Shown here: positions 29,609 through 37,950 of the stretch, piece after piece
Layout of the letters: each line of letters opens with the position of its first letter
Numbering within the stretch: the stretch's first letter is position 1
NCBI GenBank assembly: GCA_029975555.1
Contig: JARKOY010000165.1
Span: forward strand, 36,826 to 100,825
Length of the DNA stretch: 64,000 nucleotides
Reading direction: 5' to 3'
Source of the DNA: Spirochaetia bacterium
Lineage (GTDB): Bacteria; Spirochaetota; Spirochaetia; Treponematales; Rectinemataceae
The notes under the pieces: generated by a model
What the model was told of the DNA's origin: nothing
The model's database searches: none
The model's input: the letters and a program-made list of their open reading frames with translations, nothing else
Program-made: the position numbers and the translations under genes

Positions 29609-29637
29609 ATTGTCGAACGGTTTTCGCCATTCGTCAA
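29609..29637 (-). promoter_or_regulatory. Predicted promoter of the ketosynthase-liv-thiolase operon
   Basis: Minus strand TTGACG (29632-29637), 17-base spacer, GACAAT (29609-29614), giving a leader of about 40 bases. Its -35 ends 39 bases from the edge of the large palindrome. Confidence 0.5.
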
Positions 29638-29676
29638 GGGGCAATTTTATATTTTTTAATACGGAATCCATCAGCA

Positions 29677-29733
29677 CATTGTATGTTGAAATTATTTTAT
29701 TATTATATAATAAAATAATTTCAACATACAATG
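29677..29733. repeat. 57-bp near-perfect palindrome, candidate operator between divergent promoters
   Basis: Two perfect 27-bp arms (29677-29703 and 29707-29733) flank a three-base centre. The outer part of each arm contains CATTGTATGTTGAA and the inner part is AT only. It lies midway between two divergent promoters, about 65-68 bases from each -35. A terminator is unlikely because there is no GC-rich stem and no gene ends here. The most economical reading is a binding site for the adjacent double-headed TetR protein. Confidence 0.85.
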
Positions 29734-29769
29734 ATTACACACCATGTGTAGCATTTTGAATTTTTTCAC

Positions 29770-29798
29770 TTGCGCATATAAAAAAGCAGAGTTATACT
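29770..29798 (+). promoter_or_regulatory. Predicted promoter of the tandem-TetR operon
   Basis: TTGCGC (29770-29775), 17-base spacer, TATACT (29793-29798). The leader to the ATG at 29844 would be about 40 bases. Confidence 0.55.
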
Positions 29799-29843
29799 CA
29801 ATCTATGTAAGAAGTGAATCAATTCTCACTTCGAGGGTCGACG

Positions 29844-30971
29844 ATGAATTCAAATACGCGGCAAGCGCTCATAGACAGCGCAGTAACTCTTTTCTCCACA
29901 AAGTGGTACGGTACAGTGTCAGTGGCGGAGATATGCCGGGCCGCCGGCCTCTCCAACGGCGCATTCTACCGGTACTTCAAAAGCAAAGAAGAAATATTCT
30001 GTGCAATTCTAGACCATGTGGTGCGGCAGATCGAGCGGGCGCTCAAGCCGCTGGCTAGCATGCCCCCCTCCCAGAGACTGCCCAATTTCGTCTCTATCAT
30101 TTACACTTTCTCGCAGGCCCATACGCCGCTCGTGCGAGTGTTCCGCGAAGGGCAGTACCGACTCTTCCAATACGAGCGAAAGCTCAAAGATGTCTACCGG
30201 CACGCCTTCCATCTGGTCTTTGGGAGGGCCCCTTCGATCGCGGAGTACCTCTTTGCGCTCGCCGGACTGCGCTTTGCGAGCATCCGTGCAGCGCTACACC
30301 AAATTCCCGTGCAGACCGATGCGCTGGTGATGATTTTGAGGGAAGGACTTCTGAAGCCGCAGCCCATCAATACCGAGCGGATATTTTCCACATCGATCAC
30401 GCCGCTGCCCATCGAGCTTTGGCCGGACAACAGATACCTTTTGCTCGCCGAGGGGCGCAAACTCTTCGGCGAAAAGGGATACTTCGAAACCAACATTCAC
30501 GAGGTAACCTCGAACGCAGGACTGGCCATCGGTTCCTTCTACCGTTACTTCGAAAGTAAAGAGGCCTTTTACAAAGAAGTCATCCGTTCGGTAGGGAAAG
30601 ATGTGCGCCACTTCATCAGCATGAACCTCGGAAGCGGCCTCAACCCCGTCGAACGAGAAATGCGCGGACTGTGGCTCTTCATTCTCTTTCTCTCGATGGA
30701 CCGCTACTGCTACAACATCGTGCGCGAAGCGGAATTCGTGCTTCCGAACGAAGTGCGGGACTACTACGACGCATTCCACAGAGGCTACCTCAAGCGGGAG
30801 AATCCTTCCTTCACCTGCGATACAACGACCTGCATAGAATTCATGCTCGGGGTGGCCCATTACCTTGGCATTGAAGTTATTTTCGACAACTCGCCGGAGA
30901 TCGCCCGTCAGACTATCGAGGAAATGGGAGAGTTGTACATGCACGGGCTGGGCGACGGTGCGCATCGATAG
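29844..30971 (+). CDS. Double-headed TetR family transcriptional regulator
   Basis: 375 residues made of two complete TetR units in one chain. Unit one has its helix-turn-helix at about residues 25-45 (VAEICRAAGLSNGAFYRYF, then KSKEEIF). Unit two has a second at about residues 215-236 (IHEVTSNAGLAIGSFYRYF, then ESKEAF). Each unit is about 185 residues, the size of an ordinary TetR monomer, with its own ligand/dimer domain. The chain could thus form an intramolecular pseudodimer or bind four half-sites as a dimer. Start at 29844 has GAGGG six bases upstream, preferred over the GTG at 29814. Divergent from the ketosynthase operon and first gene of its own operon. Confidence 0.9.
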   Translation: MNSNTRQALIDSAVTLFSTKWYGTVSVAEICRAAGLSNGAFYRYFKSKEEIFCAILDHVVRQIERALKPLASMPPSQRLPNFVSIIYTFSQAHTPLVRVFREGQYRLFQYERKLKDVYRHAFHLVFGRAPSIAEYLFALAGLRFASIRAALHQIPVQTDALVMILREGLLKPQPINTERIFSTSITPLPIELWPDNRYLLLAEGRKLFGEKGYFETNIHEVTSNAGLAIGSFYRYFESKEAFYKEVIRSVGKDVRHFISMNLGSGLNPVEREMRGLWLFILFLSMDRYCYNIVREAEFVLPNEVRDYYDAFHRGYLKRENPSFTCDTTTCIEFMLGVAHYLGIEVIFDNSPEIARQTIEEMGELYMHGLGDGAHR

Positions 30972-30983
30972 AGGGAGGAACAT

Positions 30984-31991
30984 ATGCCAAAGGCAGTGAT
31001 TGTCGGTACAGGGCTGTATGCGCCCGGATCGCCGATTGACAACGCCATGCTGAAAAAGCTGACGGGTGTCGAATTCGACACCGAGCGCCTGGAAACGAAG
31101 CTGGGCATCCACAAGAGACACATCGCGCGCCTGTCCGGCCTTCGGGAGAGCACTGCCGATTTCGCGGAGAAGGCGGCCCGCCGTGCGCTCGAGGCTGCCG
31201 ACGTCGATCCTGGGAAAGTCGGGCTTTTCATCGTCGCAACGGACACTCCTGAATACATTTCGCCCGCGACTTCGATCGTCCTGCAGGGGCGGCTCCAGGG
31301 GAGAGAGACGAGCGCGAAATCCTTCGACCTGGGGGCTTCCTGTGCAAGCTTTGTCGAGGCCCTCGATGCGGCAGCGCGGCATCTCGTCACCGATCCGAGC
31401 CTGAGGTATGCGCTCGTCGTCGGCGTGTACAACATGCCCGCATACATCAGAGACGGCGATGCCTTCGGCTGGTCCATCTTCGCCGATGGCGCCGGAGCCG
31501 TCGTGCTCGAACGCAAGGAGGAGAGCAGCTCGGGATATATCGAAGGCGCCTTCGTCACCGACGGCACCCAGTGGAATTTTGTCGGCGTCTATGCCGGTGG
31601 GACAAAACTGCCTATGACGCACGAACGTCTCGATTCAGGAGAATACGGCCTAGAGCTTCTGCAGAGGCTGCCGGGGGACAGAAACGTCAAGCTCTGGCCT
31701 CCCCTCGTGATGCGTCTTCTCGACAAGGCTGGGTTGCCTCAATCTGCGGTAGATCACTATCTGTTCACCCAGATCAATAGATCTGTGATCGAACAGGTGA
31801 TGGAAGCCCTCGGGGAACCGCTCGAGAAGACGACGATGGTGATGAACCGCTATGGCTACACAGGCTCGGCCTGCATTCCGATGGCTCTCCACGAGGCCAT
31901 TCAGGCGAGGCGCATCGAGAAAGGGGATGTGGTCGTCCTTGTCGCATCCGGAGCAGGCCTCGCCGTCGGCGCCTCACTCCTAAAGTTTTGA
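30984..31991 (+). CDS. FabH-like protein lacking the catalytic His and Asn
   Basis: 335 residues of the FabH/thiolase fold with GTGLYAPGSPIDN, Cys120 in LGASCASF, FADGAGAVVL and a C-terminal GAGLAVGASLLKF. The FabH motif PHQAN reads LFTQIN (Thr262) and the yGN motif reads RYGYTGSA (Tyr292). With only Cys left it cannot work as a normal decarboxylating ketosynthase. It may be an acyltransferase, a thiolase-like enzyme with other base residues, or a partner subunit. It follows the TetR gene by 12 bases with GAGGGAGGAACAT upstream, and the CoA-transferase follows. Confidence 0.85.
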   Translation: MPKAVIVGTGLYAPGSPIDNAMLKKLTGVEFDTERLETKLGIHKRHIARLSGLRESTADFAEKAARRALEAADVDPGKVGLFIVATDTPEYISPATSIVLQGRLQGRETSAKSFDLGASCASFVEALDAAARHLVTDPSLRYALVVGVYNMPAYIRDGDAFGWSIFADGAGAVVLERKEESSSGYIEGAFVTDGTQWNFVGVYAGGTKLPMTHERLDSGEYGLELLQRLPGDRNVKLWPPLVMRLLDKAGLPQSAVDHYLFTQINRSVIEQVMEALGEPLEKTTMVMNRYGYTGSACIPMALHEAIQARRIEKGDVVVLVASGAGLAVGASLLKF

Positions 31992-32040
31992 GCGCACACC
32001 GCCAGATTCAAGGCGGTTTATTCCATGGTGAGGAGGTACT

Positions 32041-33348
32041 ATGAACTTCAAGAGTGAATATGCGCGTAAAATCATCTCCATTTCCGAGGCGGTCTCGAAA
32101 ATCAAGAGCGACGACAATATCGTCGTGGCGATGTGCGCCTCCGAGCCGCAGGGCTGCATGACCCAATTCCACACAGTGGCCGACGGTGTCGAGAACGTGC
32201 GCGTCTTTTCCTGCCTTACGCTGAAACCTTACGATTTCTACATGAAACCCGAAATGAAAGGGCACTTCGAACTGGCGAGCTGGTTCCATGCCCCCGGGTC
32301 CAGGGCCGCGCTGAAGAACAACACGGGCACCGTGACCTACGTGCCGAACATGCTCCACCGTTCCGCCACCGATTTCATCTTCGCGCGCAAGCCCAATATC
32401 TTCTTCGGCACCTGTACGCCTCCAGACAAGCACGGCTACGTGTCGCTCTCCCTTGGGATCACCTACGAAAAAGACATTTTGGAGAATGCCGACCTCACGA
32501 TCCTCGAGGTGAATCCGCTTCTGCCTAGGACCTTCGGAGACACGCACCTCCATGTTTCGCACGTGGATTATTTTGTCGAACACGAACAGGCTGTCCCAGA
32601 GCTGCCCTCTCCTCAGCCCAGCGAAACAGACCTCACTATAGGCAGCTACATCGGCGAGCTCGTCGAAGACGGATCGACCATCCAGCTCGGCATCGGAGGC
32701 ATCCCGAACGCCGCCGCCCTCGCGCTGCGAAACAAGAAGAACCTCGGCGTCCATACGGAGATGATCGTCGATTCGATGATGGAACTCTACGAAATGGGAG
32801 TGATCACCAATACGGCCAAGGCCTTCCACAAAGGCAAATTCGTCGCCACCTTCGCCATGGGATCGCGCAAACTGTACGATTGGCTCGACGACAACGTGGG
32901 GGTGGAATTCATGCGGGGCAAGTGGGTCAACAGCCCGGCGGTCGTCGCCCAGAACTCGAAGATGGTCTCGGTCAACACGTGTCTGATGGTCGATCTCACG
33001 GGCCAAGTGGCGAGCGAAAGCCTTGGACCTGTGCAGTATTCGGGCACCGGCGGCCAATCAGACACCGCAGAGGGCGCCGTCGAAGGCTTCGACGGCAAGG
33101 GCAAGAGCATCATCGCCTGCTACAGCATCGCGAAGAACGGCACCGTGTCCACCATTGTGCCGATGCTGCCAGAAGGCACTGCCGTGACCCTGCACCGGAG
33201 CTTTGTGGACTACGTGGTGACAGAATTCGGCATTGCCAGCCTGCGCGGCAAAACCGTGCGCGAACGTGCGCGCGAGCTCATCTCGGTGGCGCACCCCAAT
33301 TTCAGGGGAGAGCTCACCGAAAAAGCAAAGGCTATCGGATACCTGTAA
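32041..33348 (+). CDS. Acetyl-CoA hydrolase/transferase family CoA-transferase
   Basis: 435 residues of the Cat1/4-hydroxybutyrate CoA-transferase family, which moves CoA between acetyl-CoA and another carboxylate. Evidence: PNIFFGTCTPPDKHGYVSL, IQLGIGGIPNAAALAL, the catalytic Glu in GVHTEMIVDSM, GPVQYSGTGGQSD and TEFGIASLRGKTVRERA. Start at 32041 with GAGGAGG upstream. It is the third gene behind the tandem TetR promoter, 49 bases after the FabH-like gene, and would activate the imported acid at the cost of acetyl-CoA. Confidence 0.92.
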   Translation: MNFKSEYARKIISISEAVSKIKSDDNIVVAMCASEPQGCMTQFHTVADGVENVRVFSCLTLKPYDFYMKPEMKGHFELASWFHAPGSRAALKNNTGTVTYVPNMLHRSATDFIFARKPNIFFGTCTPPDKHGYVSLSLGITYEKDILENADLTILEVNPLLPRTFGDTHLHVSHVDYFVEHEQAVPELPSPQPSETDLTIGSYIGELVEDGSTIQLGIGGIPNAAALALRNKKNLGVHTEMIVDSMMELYEMGVITNTAKAFHKGKFVATFAMGSRKLYDWLDDNVGVEFMRGKWVNSPAVVAQNSKMVSVNTCLMVDLTGQVASESLGPVQYSGTGGQSDTAEGAVEGFDGKGKSIIACYSIAKNGTVSTIVPMLPEGTAVTLHRSFVDYVVTEFGIASLRGKTVRERARELISVAHPNFRGELTEKAKAIGYL

Positions 33349-33521
33349 TCGAAGGATGGCCTCGGCGATCAATCGCGGCCCTCTTTGCTGCCGAGGTGCG
33401 CCGGTTCGGGCCCCAGACCCAGCGCGTTTTGTATTTTTCCAGACGGCCCGAGCCCGTCGATGCTCTTTCGACACTTTTTCTCCGGATTGACCGGTGAGCG
33501 CCGGAAAGGGAAAATGACCTC

Positions 33522-34289
33522 ATGTACTGCGACGCACATATTCACCTCGTAGACCTGGACGGGCGTGATCCGGGTTTCGCGTCCAAATCCTTTCATTTTC
33601 CCTGGCGCGGCGCCGCGGTGTCGCACGACCCCGCCGAGTTCTTGCAGAGCGAAGAACTCCGGGCGAAGATGCCGCCAACCATCGCAGGTTTCGGAATTCA
33701 CCCCCAGAACCCCGACATGGGGAATGCGGATTTTCTCGCTTCTCTCTGCGACGCGAAGAGAATCCAGTTCATCGGAGAGACGGGTTTCGACTTTTTTGGC
33801 GATGGGCCGCTCCTGTCCAGAGATCCCGAGGCCATCCGGCGGCAGACCGAGGCATTCCTGTTTCAGGTCCGCCTCGCAGCCAGCGCCGATCTGCCGCTCG
33901 TCGTCCATCTCCGAAAGGCGATAGATGTCCTCATGGCGCACGGCCGGGAGCTCCGCGGAGTTCCTTCGGTCATCTTTCACTGCTGGCCTGGCAGACTCGA
34001 AGAGGCGGCCATGATCCTCAAAAAGGGCATCAATGCGTACTTCTCCTTCGGCACGCCCCTGCTGCGCGACTCGAAGCACGCGATAGAATCTCTGACAGGT
34101 CTTCCACCGTCGCGGATACTGTCGGAGACCGACGCGCCATGGCAGCCGCCGCACGGCTTTCCATGGACGACACTCGAGCACATCGTCGATGTCGTCGACA
34201 AGATGGCCCGGGTGCTGGGAACTCAACCGGAGGCGCTTGAAACCCTCCTTGAGAAAAATTTCGCGGCCGCATATCTCTTGAATGATTGA
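33522..34289 (+). CDS. TatD family metal-dependent hydrolase
   Basis: 255 residues of the TatD (amidohydrolase TIM-barrel) family. Metal ligands are seen in CDAHIHL (res 3-9), FIGETGFD, LVVHLRKA, IFHCWPG and LSETDAPW. TatD proteins are 3'-5' DNases or deaminase-like hydrolases of uncertain substrate. Spacing to the previous stop is 173 bases, in which I see no gene or hairpin. Start at 33522 has AAAGGG some distance upstream. Confidence 0.88.
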   Translation: MYCDAHIHLVDLDGRDPGFASKSFHFPWRGAAVSHDPAEFLQSEELRAKMPPTIAGFGIHPQNPDMGNADFLASLCDAKRIQFIGETGFDFFGDGPLLSRDPEAIRRQTEAFLFQVRLAASADLPLVVHLRKAIDVLMAHGRELRGVPSVIFHCWPGRLEEAAMILKKGINAYFSFGTPLLRDSKHAIESLTGLPPSRILSETDAPWQPPHGFPWTTLEHIVDVVDKMARVLGTQPEALETLLEKNFAAAYLLND

Positions 34290-34329
34290 GCCTATACCCG
34301 ATTGCATGATAATACCGGAGCATAATCTT

Positions 34330-35076
34330 ATGACAAATTTACACGGTGGCACTTCCTACGAATCCGGATCGTTCCTCGACAGGACCCGGATTGTTGTGAG
34401 TGAATCCGGCCTGCGCGCGCTGGCCGAAGCGCATGTGGCGGTCTACGGACTTGGAGGGGTCGGCGCAGCGTGCGCGCTGGACCTCGTGAGGGTTGGCGTC
34501 GGCCATCTGCATGTCGTTGATTTCGACACGGTCGAGCCTTCGAACTTGAACAGGCTGGCGTTCGGCTTTCAAAGGTACGTGGGATGGGCCAAGACCGAAG
34601 CATTCATCGCCGCGGCCCACGAGATAAACCCACGCGTTGACATCGTGGGCGAAAAGATGTTCTTTTCGGCCGACACTGCCGCCGAGGTTGTTGCCCGCGA
34701 ATGCTCCGTCCACGCAGACTGCGTCGATTCGCTCGGCCCGAAAGTGAGCCTCATCGCCGCCCTGCGCCGTAAGAACTTCATCTTCATCTCGAGCATGGGG
34801 ACAGCTGGGCGACTCATGCCCGAACGCCTAAGGCTCGGCCCCATGGCTTCGGTTAAGGGCTGTCCCTTGGCCCGGGCCGTGCGCCAGAAACTCTCAAAAA
34901 TGCAGATACCGCTCGATTTTCCCGTCGTGTGGTCGGATGAACCTGCCGTCAAGCCGATTCCTCAGGAGGGGCGGCGGGGAATACAGGGGTCCACCCCCTT
35001 CGTGCCTCAGGCGGCGGGACACTTCATGGCCTCGTGGATCGTGCGGTCAGTGCTCTCAACCTTGGGTAAGGCTTGA
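34330..35076 (+). CDS. ThiF/MoeB-type E1-like protein, TcdA (tRNA threonylcarbamoyladenosine dehydratase) type
   Basis: 248 residues with the E1 nucleotide-binding site YGLGGVGAACALDLVRVGV, the adenylation segment EPSNLNR and VDSLGPKVSLI. The late segment SSMGTAGRLMPERLRLG and PLARAVRQKL resembles CsdL/TcdA, which adenylates t6A37 in tRNA to form its cyclic form. Start uncertain: ATG at 34330 (GGAG nine bases upstream) is favoured over 34306 and over 34282, which overlaps tatD. Other ThiF-type roles are possible. Confidence 0.82.
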   Translation: MTNLHGGTSYESGSFLDRTRIVVSESGLRALAEAHVAVYGLGGVGAACALDLVRVGVGHLHVVDFDTVEPSNLNRLAFGFQRYVGWAKTEAFIAAAHEINPRVDIVGEKMFFSADTAAEVVARECSVHADCVDSLGPKVSLIAALRRKNFIFISSMGTAGRLMPERLRLGPMASVKGCPLARAVRQKLSKMQIPLDFPVVWSDEPAVKPIPQEGRRGIQGSTPFVPQAAGHFMASWIVRSVLSTLGKA

Positions 35077-35081
35077 GAGTA

Positions 35082-36350
35082 CTAACCACCGAACAAAAAT
35101 CGCTGCGGGTTCTCGCTGCAGAAGAGCATTTTGAGCTCGGGGTCCAAGGCACTTTGGGAGAAGGACTCCAGATAATCCCTGTATGAACGGACTTTGAAGA
35201 GGTTGACCATAAAATCCGATCCATACATGATGCGCCGCGACACCTTCTCCGCCTCGGACGGACCTAGCCTTCTGAACAGCGCAGACAGCTCTCCATAAAA
35301 CGAGGGTTCTCCGGCCGTAAAGGAAAAATCCGTATAAACATTCGGATATTCCCTCATGAATTCAAGAATATCCTCTCGCCAATCCGCTTGCTCCTTCCCG
35401 CTGATTGTCCGGATATGGCGCTTGCCCATGTGGGCGAAATTGAGCACGAGGTTGGGGTATTTTTTCAGCGCCGGCCCGTATCTTGCCGGGGCCGTGTACA
35501 AGAGCGCATCCTCGAGCGACACGATGCGATACCCCTGGTCATCGCAGTGCGTGGTGATGGGGATGCCTCTCGATTCGGCAAATGCGTAGAGCAATTCGAC
35601 TTTCTCTCTCTCCACAGGATCGTCGGGCCAAGGGTCGAATCCAAGGGGCGGGTAGAGTTTTATGCCCGCAAAGAGGCCATAATGCTGCGGCGCTCGGGTG
35701 GCTGCATCCGCCCCCTCCGCCGAAGTCGCGAGGAAACGTCTCTCCAGTTCACTTTCATCCCGCGTATAGCCCGCAAACCACTTCTCGAGATACGCCGCGA
35801 GCCCTTCGAGCGTATAATTTTTTGTGTTTACGCCCAAAAAAGGATATATCCGGAGAATTCCTCCGGGGCGCTTCGCTCTATAGGCACGGATCGCGAACAT
35901 CACATCGTTGATCTGCGCTTCGATGGGTTTCTGCGGAGTCCGCCTGTAGTACGTGTTGAAGGTATACGAGGATGGCGCCATGAAATCCATCACGAGAGGC
36001 GTCAGGACAAGAGAGTCGAACGCTTTTCCGGCGACATGGAGGGCCCCATTGCGCAAAGGGGCGGCTTCCTTGAATGGGGGCGTGCCCTTGGGCGGCTCGA
36101 ATTGGCCGGCGAGGTCATCCTCGAGGAGAAAGAGGATGTCCGCACAGTCGTTGTCCATCACCGCCAAAAGGTTCCTCACCGACTCGCCGCCTCTTTTCAA
36201 GATCGAAGCGGCGAGGTAATCGAATGAGACGATCTGGGAATAGATGACCTCGCGTGGCCTGTGTCTCATCGACTCGATGATGGACACAAAGGCTGGGTGA
36301 GACAGATTCATGAGGTGGCAGTGGACGTCGTAGAATGCAGATCGTTTCAT
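35082..36350 (-). CDS. Amidohydrolase-2-like metal-dependent hydrolase
   Basis: 422 residues. Metal ligands of a TIM-barrel hydrolase are visible: YDVHCHL (res 7-13), ITTHCDDQG, NFAHMGKRH and IMYGSDFM. The middle contains an unusual long insertion around residues 90-180 without recognisable motifs. Substrate unknown. Start at 36350 has GGAG six bases upstream. Convergent with the E1-like gene (five bases between stops) and divergent from the next small gene. Confidence 0.7.
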   Translation of the reverse strand: MKRSAFYDVHCHLMNLSHPAFVSIIESMRHRPREVIYSQIVSFDYLAASILKRGGESVRNLLAVMDNDCADILFLLEDDLAGQFEPPKGTPPFKEAAPLRNGALHVAGKAFDSLVLTPLVMDFMAPSSYTFNTYYRRTPQKPIEAQINDVMFAIRAYRAKRPGGILRIYPFLGVNTKNYTLEGLAAYLEKWFAGYTRDESELERRFLATSAEGADAATRAPQHYGLFAGIKLYPPLGFDPWPDDPVEREKVELLYAFAESRGIPITTHCDDQGYRIVSLEDALLYTAPARYGPALKKYPNLVLNFAHMGKRHIRTISGKEQADWREDILEFMREYPNVYTDFSFTAGEPSFYGELSALFRRLGPSEAEKVSRRIMYGSDFMVNLFKVRSYRDYLESFSQSALDPELKMLFCSENPQRFLFGG

Positions 36351-36430
36351 GGCTCGCTCCGACACATGGGGGTGAAAAAAAACCAAAACCAGTGTATATT
36401 ATAATATTAGATTAATATTAAGGAAGAACT

Positions 36431-36868
36431 ATGGTGCAAGCCGAGGTCGAAGCGTTTTGGGCTGAGTTCGAGCGTGAAATCGGGGAGAAAGTGCTCTCGA
36501 AGACCATGGGCCAACATTTCAGCTCACGCAAATCACAGGGGGAATGGGGGCTTTTGGTGCTGACCCCTTCGGCGATCCGCTTCCGCCCCACCCCGGGAGA
36601 AAACTGGTTTCAGTCGTTGTTCAGAATGGTCACCCCCAAGGTTCCGCAGGAGCCTGCCGCCGATATCGTGCTTCCTCTGGCCTATATCACGGCGATCGAA
36701 CTGCCCAAAAAGCGTTTTTTCGATTTCCTCTTCAGCCCGCCTTTTACAGTATTTACGCTGCGATACCGTCTCGGCGACGAAGAGAAAAGCCTTTTATTGG
36801 GGGTTGACCCGAAGACTGAGCTCTTTTCCAGACTGCTTGCAAGTCTTCCTGTCTCGAAGGGACCATGA
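36431..36868 (+). CDS. Hypothetical protein with a PH/GRAM-like beta domain
   Basis: 145 residues, soluble. The central part (WGLLVLTPSAIRFRP, then ITAIELPKK and FTLRYRLGDEEKSLLLG) alternates short beta strands like a pleckstrin-homology or GRAM domain. I do not recognise a named family. AAGGAAG precedes the ATG and TATAAT lies at 36400-36405. It is coupled by a four-base overlap to the HD gene. Confidence 0.65.
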   Translation: MVQAEVEAFWAEFEREIGEKVLSKTMGQHFSSRKSQGEWGLLVLTPSAIRFRPTPGENWFQSLFRMVTPKVPQEPAADIVLPLAYITAIELPKKRFFDFLFSPPFTVFTLRYRLGDEEKSLLLGVDPKTELFSRLLASLPVSKGP

Positions 36869-37950
36869 GCGACATCTATCGACGGCTCGAAGATGCAAAC
36901 ATTCCTTTTTACGAATACGGCATCACGGCGATCGACTCCTACTACGACGAAAAGCCTCGCCCAATCAAGTTTCTCGCGGTGCAGTCCTCGCTCATTGAGC
37001 TGGCACGCTGCTTCAGCGAATTGGAATATCCCGGTCTGCCCTATGCCGATGCGTCGCTCCACGAGGAAGCGAGGTTCCTCTGTGTAGAGAACGCGCTCGA
37101 CGACGATCTGGGCGGGCCTTGGATGAATTTTCGCAAAAACCCATCCAATGGCGTATTCTACGACAAGAACAACATCTACGACGACCTCAGAGCCAGAACC
37201 ATTCCTCTGCACTTCACAAAGTCAGAGCGGAGCCTCTTCGATGCGGCGATTTTTGCGACGCTCCGGGAATCTCTCCCGCAGGCGACCGACGCGCTTGTTC
37301 TCCCGTCATCCTCTTCGGCCATGTTTCAAAAAGACTTGCTCATCAGCATCCTCTCGGGCCCCTACCCTGCCTCCGGCTTTGAGCTCCTCAAGCAGTGCGG
37401 TTTTATTGCGCGGGAGTGGCCGGAATTGGCCCTCCTCGACGACGTCGATCAGTCGAAGGACTTTCATCCCGAAGGGAATGGATGGCGTCACACCATGCAG
37501 ACTTTCTCATACCGGAAAGACCGCGACCTCACGCTCTCTCTGGCGCTCCTTCTGCACGACATCGGGAAACCCGAATCCCGACAGAGCGACGGCAAACGCT
37601 TCAACCAGCACGCCGAGCTCGGCGCCCGCCGCGCGGCGAAATTTCTTTCGCGCCTCGGTTTTGACGAAAAGACCAAAGAGGACGTCGTATTTCTCATCCG
37701 CTACCACATGATGCCCGCGGCGCTTGCGGTGCTGCCGATTCAGAAGACCAAGGCCCTGGTCGCCGACGCACGCTTCCCTTCTCTGCTCGAGCTCTTCCGC
37801 TGCGACGAATTTTCCAGCTTCAAAGACCCTGCGCGCTACTACGAGGCGTGCAGCGCCTACAGAGCAATCCAGCACACCATGAAAAATCCCTACCGGAACG
37901 CCGACGGCTCAAAACGACGCGCGGCAAGGCGTTCATCCGCCCATTACTGA
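36865..37950 (+). CDS. HD domain phosphohydrolase related to the C-terminus of CCA-adding enzymes
   Basis: 361 residues. The second half has NGWRHTMQTF, SLALLLHDIGKPESRQ, FNQHAELGARRAAKFLSRL and LIRYHMMP, the HD-domain pattern of tRNA nucleotidyltransferase/poly(A) polymerase C-termini. The nucleotidyltransferase domain itself is missing; the first 180 residues are unrelated and unassigned. Likely a metal-dependent phosphohydrolase. It is coupled to the PH-like gene, and its last seven bases overlap the convergent HD-GYP gene. Confidence 0.72.
   Translation: MSDIYRRLEDANIPFYEYGITAIDSYYDEKPRPIKFLAVQSSLIELARCFSELEYPGLPYADASLHEEARFLCVENALDDDLGGPWMNFRKNPSNGVFYDKNNIYDDLRARTIPLHFTKSERSLFDAAIFATLRESLPQATDALVLPSSSSAMFQKDLLISILSGPYPASGFELLKQCGFIAREWPELALLDDVDQSKDFHPEGNGWRHTMQTFSYRKDRDLTLSLALLLHDIGKPESRQSDGKRFNQHAELGARRAAKFLSRLGFDEKTKEDVVFLIRYHMMPAALAVLPIQKTKALVADARFPSLLELFRCDEFSSFKDPARYYEACSAYRAIQHTMKNPYRNADGSKRRAARRSSAHY

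Noticed and set aside
29677..29733. Reading the large palindrome as a bidirectional terminator
   Set aside because: No gene ends nearby on either side, the stem is AT-rich, and it lies upstream of two start-facing promoters.
30294..31622. A 442-residue minus-strand frame across the TetR and FabH-like genes
   Set aside because: It spans two well-supported genes on the other strand and shows no family motif. High GC makes long antisense frames common.
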